This document shows positions 59,935-64,000 of a DNA stretch of 64,000 nt, in pieces. Source of the stretch: Emergomyces orientalis (lineage: Eukaryota > Ascomycota > Eurotiomycetes > Onygenales > Ajellomycetaceae); contig MOWL01000070.1 of assembly GCA_002110485.1 (NCBI GenBank), positions 186,001 through 250,000 of the forward strand. Direction: 5' to 3'. The notes under the pieces are model-generated. The model was given only the letters and a program-made list of their open reading frames with translations, made no database searches and was not told where the DNA came from. Positions within the stretch are counted from its first letter, which is position 1, and every line of letters starts with the position of its first letter. Position numbers and translations under genes: made by a program.

Positions 59935-60919
59935 ACCGCTGTACCCGAAAACCTGGCCGAGTTGAATCCAATTGGCTTATAGTTCAAACCGCGTGTACAT
60001 ATAGAAATAAACCAATGCAAAATATTTTCCTATCTTGTTATCATATCAAATGAATACTATTATAAATTCAAATATTTCACGGAGAATTGGCTCTAACTTT
60101 GGTTGGGTCAATCGCACGTAATTTCATTCAGTTGGTGTGCAAGTATTCTGGGGATTGCAAATGCAGAGGATGCATACATATATGCTGGTAGAAGGTATGA
60201 AATGAAAGATGTGTCAATGGGAATGGTCATATAATTTCATTTAGTAGGGCTTGCTTCAAGGTAAAGCGAGATTAGTTTCCCGGCCAAGGGAGTCACCCAG
60301 CCTGCTGTTAGCTTCTCTCTTGATTCTTCGAGAGGTTGCTAGACACAAAGAGACGCCAATACCAGTTTCTGTATAAGTAGGATAGCAGGTCATATCGCTT
60401 CATCGCTGCCCATACAATACCTAGGTATACACTCCCTGGATGATTTTGATGTCACCAGCAATTTTGTTTGATTCACAACCCTCATGTGACCCCAGGCGTT
60501 CCCAAAGAAAAAGAAAAAGCGGTGTTGGCCTTCACCGCTAACCGTAACCTGGCCATCCCAGCTTGGCCACACGTCTCTCCTATTACTTTAACTTCATCCA
60601 TATTTTCTAAGAGAAGTCCATCTCTTCCAGACATCCGGCCTGCTTCACCGGCTTGTATACTCCACTTCATTAGCAAACGGCTGCCGACCGCCTTTGGCTC
60701 ATTTGGGCCCGGAAAGGAAGCTGAGCTCCATACCGAATCCTCACCCACCCCAGTCATCCACGCCTTGACAAACATCGTGCAACGAGCTTAGTGGCTACTG
60801 TGGCGATACTCATTCCTTGATAAGAGGTATATTTAACTTCTCATTTCGCGGTATTCTTATTGCTTAATGCTTCTGTCGTATTTTTGGTTGGCTGCGTCAT
60901 GAGAAGTGTAGCGCTAACG
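59935..60919. other. Intergenic region before the last gene
   Basis: ATP17 3' flank, then the upstream region of the last gene. Opposed ORFs at 60468-60791 are short and match nothing I know. Leader exons could lie here. Confidence 0.45.
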
Positions 60920-63900
60920 ATGGCAAAAACCTCCCAAAACTGCGCAGATTCGAGCATTGTTATGGCAGAGCAGAGCAGCCACGATGTGGTAAACCAAACC
61001 CGGTCGGGCGGCGAGATATCGCCTTCCGACGTTCCTGCAAACAAACCCGACAATATCACTGCTGGAGGGGACGCGGGGGGGGTTCAACATTATGCAAACA
61101 ACGTCGACAACAACCACAGCAAAGCTCAACCACGACCGGACGCAACATCACAGGAGAGAGCGCGTGATACTTCTGGTATGCTAGAAACAGCCATCCCTGA
61201 AACATCAACGACGCTTGGATACGAAACTGTAAGTTTTCATGGAATCTCGATGCCTATTTGTTCCGCGCTGAGCCTCCGACAGAACAAACATCGCGACCCA
61301 AATTTAGATACTCGGAATGATGGGAAATCTGAAATAAATGGACTTGGGGAAACTTCGCATACAGGAGATGATAGGCTGTCCCCACTTCAGCTTGGTGATG
61401 CCAGTGGAGGATCCGACACAGATACCAGCAGGACAGATCTTCGATCATCAGCAGATGGGAGCCAGCATATACGTACAAGCTCCGTTAAAAGAACGTCCGT
61501 TTTCAAACCAGTCTCCTACGCCAAGTTTTCGGTTACGAAATCGCCAGGCTCTCTGCAGACATCCAAAACGAGTGCGGAAAAGAGTAAGTAACCCTACACA
61601 TATTTCGATGACGTTTAGCTAATCATCCGGACAGCACCGTTCTCTTCCGCGTCTTCGACTCCATCAATCTCACAGCCTGCAAAACCTCGATTAGTGGCGA
61701 AGTCCACCGGTGGGCTGCGAGACTTAACTCCGAAATCGACGGGTATTGGAAACAAAAATGGCAATGGTGGCCCTGACCCAAATCAGGTCTGGAACAAAAA
61801 CAGACGTGAGACGCCGAAGCTCTATATGTTTCTGAGAATCATTATGCTAAACATAGCAAATAGCTGTCCAACCGCCATCAACTAAGCACCTGACGGACGA
61901 AGAACTGAAGCAACAATACGGAATACACATGACATCTAGGATTCAGGAAGATGGGAATGGTAAGGAAGCTAAATGGGCAGATATCGACGATGACGAAGAT
62001 GATTGGGCGCCTGAAACAATAGAGTGGAATGACGGCACGAAGATTACACTCACTCATACAGAAAATGTTCCGCTCCCCGGCGAGAAGGAGAAAGATACAG
62101 CGAAGGACAGAAAACCGTCCCCTCCCTTACTCGAAACCAAATCCAAGCTCTTACTTTCTAAAACGAGCTCCGTTGGCCCAAATGCGACTATTCTGAAACT
62201 TGGGGCAAACTCCGATAAACAAAACAGACCAGGGGAATCTTTAACAAAGGGGCAGAATGAGAAACCGACACTGACTTCGAAGGCCCAGTCAGCAGCTCAC
62301 AGGTCTCCATGGGCTCCTCTGCCACCAATTGACAAAGTCCCACCTGTGACGATTAATCCCACTCTACCTGGTCCACCAGCCCGTTTTTCTCAACGTGATC
62401 CTCATGGCCATGCCCCTGGCTCAGCAACATCAGCCCCAGCCAAGGAAATCGCGGCGGATGACTTTAATCGATCGTGGAGAGATACTCATTCCACTATGCC
62501 TCGAGAACTTTATAATTCACAGTCAGGTCGATATGAACCTGTTTTGGATACTCGACGAGGCCCAGCTAGAAACGAACCAAATTTCAGGCCTCCTTCGCTC
62601 CTCCAACGGCCCACCCACGGGGAGCAACCTAGCCCTGGAGAACCCTCCCCGACATTCCAGTCTCGCGGATCCGCTGCTGATGGTGCTTCTTGGGGGAGGA
62701 GGCGTACATCTTCGAATGTAAGCGGGGGAAGTGGCGCTTTTGCTCGGCGAATGTCTCTCGGAAAAGTGCCCGTTAATGGTGTCAATGAACAGTCATCATC
62801 GCCTCTCCCTCACCAGAGGGGGCCATATCCTCCTCGTGGGATTTCGCCATCCCAATCCTCCACTCGCCAAAGCCGTGCCGGCCCCCTATCCACCCACTAT
62901 GCACCGCCTGGGTTCCATGGCGGCGCTCCTCAACAACCGGGTCCGTCATTAACAGAGGAAACAGGCCAGCAGCAAGCACCGTTCGAGGATCCCATCGCAA
63001 TGCAACAACGCATCATGCGCGAAAAACGAGAACTCGCAAGACAGCGCCGGAAAGAAGAGGAAGAAAGGGAAGAAGCAGCAAAACAGGAAAGAATCAGATT
63101 GAAGCTTCAAGCTATGGGAATGCCTTCTGAAAAACCATCGGAAAAGACGACCGAAAAACTTTCTGACCACCCATCGGAAAAACCAGCTGTCGAGGAATCA
63201 TCTGCGCAATCTGAGTTATCAAAACAATCAGCAACAGGCGCCACCATTCACTCGCCTCCCAAACCTCCTGTTCCTGAACCTTCAGGGGAACCTAAACAAT
63301 ATGGAATGATGAAAGTACACCACCCAGCATCCGCTAAGAAATTGGTAGCAGCGAGTGAAAGAGGCCCAGACAGACCATTCACAAACAACCAGCCCCGCCA
63401 ACCGCCATCACCGTCCCGTGATTCTAAATTCGAATCTAACCGACCACTCGCAGCGAACGTAAATGGAGTACGTCCCTCTGCAGAGTCTTCTCCAACAGAA
63501 TCACGCAATGAATCCGTAATGGATGAAAAGCCTCCGCAGTGGAAGGGACCCCTTGCAGGAGCAGCACCCTACACTTCTTGGTCTGGCCAAAAGCTTAGTT
63601 CTCATTCCGCTCCAACTTCGTCTTTGTGGGGCCCACTGAGCAATGATAAGGCGCTCGGAAATGGCACTTTTGACAGGAATTTGACCGGGTTTCCTTCCCG
63701 GGATTTACCACTGACGATAGGACTACCACCCGCAAACGACAGGCTTGGTGGTACCGACAGGCCGCGGACCATGGCAGATAATGGCCGACCGTCATCGCCA
63801 TTATCATCCCCACAAGAACGACCCTCCCGACTTGCCATCAGCGAACCTCTAAAACCAATTGCTCGACCCACACCTATAGGACCTCCAACCTCCCATTCGC

Positions 63901-64000
63901 AATCACAACGATGGCAACATGATCAAGTTTCTCGTCGATCCCAGGACAAAGCTGGCTGGAATGATTTCCATACCGTTGCAGCAAAAGCAGAAGCAGAAGA
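60920..64000 (+). CDS. Large disordered protein, C-terminus cut by window edge
   Basis: Exon 1 (about 60920-61583), exon 2 (61635-61805) and exon 3 (61864 to the edge) form one frame, still open at 64000. About 990 residues are visible. I do not recognise the family. The protein is S/P/Q/T-rich and probably unfolded. Segments that look conserved: SVFKPVSYAKFSVTKS; EELKQQYGIHMTSRIQEDG, then the acidic/aromatic DDDEDDWAPETIEWNDGTK (about residue 325); a basic coiled-coil, QQRIMREKRELARQRRKEEE; and TSSLWGPLSNDKALGNGTF near the visible end. The 61229-61282 stretch could be a 54-nt stopless intron (GTAAGT...ACAG). ATG 60920 is one of several in-frame starts (60860, 60899, 60962); an upstream exon is possible. 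RNA-related function would be a guess. Confidence 0.72.

Noticed and set aside
1..64000. CRISPR arrays, bacterial operons, secondary-metabolite cluster
   Set aside because: The sequence is fungal nuclear DNA with intron-containing housekeeping genes; no evenly spaced repeats and no PKS, NRPS or terpene synthase signatures were seen.

Overview
This is nuclear DNA of a filamentous ascomycete fungus. The genes are interrupted by short introns (about 50-250 nt, mostly GT-AG with CTRAY-like branch points), intergenic gaps are moderate, and the protein set is typical of Eurotiomycetes. Gene content and CpG-biased repeat decay make Onygenales my best guess, but that placement is inference from protein resemblance and not a search result. 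I reconstructed splice sites by hand from reading frame, phase and family knowledge. Every listed multi-exon model sums to a whole number of codons.

Layout, left to right. 1-1249 (-): edge-truncated ankyrin-repeat gene. 3356-5994 (+): PAT1 decapping activator. 9808-11225 (+): UDP-glucose 4-epimerase. 11226-13686: gene-free stretch holding a 420-bp repeat element with an inverted copy of itself inserted into it. 13687-14289 (-): small secreted protein with a six-cysteine tail. 15068-16542 (-): membrane-anchored short-chain dehydrogenase. 16871-17647 (+): G-patch protein. 18199-20748 (-): SEC1. 21206-23610 (+): mitochondrial helicase SUV3. 24843-28611 (+): splicing helicase PRP22. 29663-32225 (-): 4E-T-like eIF4E-binding protein. 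33064-36748 (-): URB1. 37082-39453 (-): ESF1. 40002-41807 (-): uridine kinase/UPRT. 42365-43681 (+): GID8-type LisH-CTLH protein. 44879-47192 (-): external NADH dehydrogenase with an EF-hand. 47868-53528 (-): cohesin loader SCC2/Mis4. 55733-56242 (+): RNA polymerase I subunit RPA12. 56369-57465 (-): deoxyhypusine hydroxylase. 58182-58972 (-): complex I 21 kDa subunit (NDUFS4). 59270-59934 (+): ATP synthase subunit f. 60920 to the right edge (+): large disordered protein I do not recognise.

The genes are mainly housekeeping: mRNA decay and translation control (PAT1, 4E-T), splicing (PRP22, probably the G-patch protein), mitochondrial RNA turnover (SUV3), ribosome production (URB1, ESF1, RPA12), respiration (NDE, NDUFS4, ATP17), exocytosis (SEC1) and sister-chromatid cohesion (SCC2). 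No operon, biosynthetic cluster, CRISPR array, rRNA or tRNA gene was seen. The most unusual items are the self-nested 420-bp element with CpG-biased transitions, the six-Cys secreted protein with a Kex2-like site, an RPA12 that lacks a zinc-ligand cysteine, a GC-AG intron, two stopless 3n introns and a 15-nt micro-exon.
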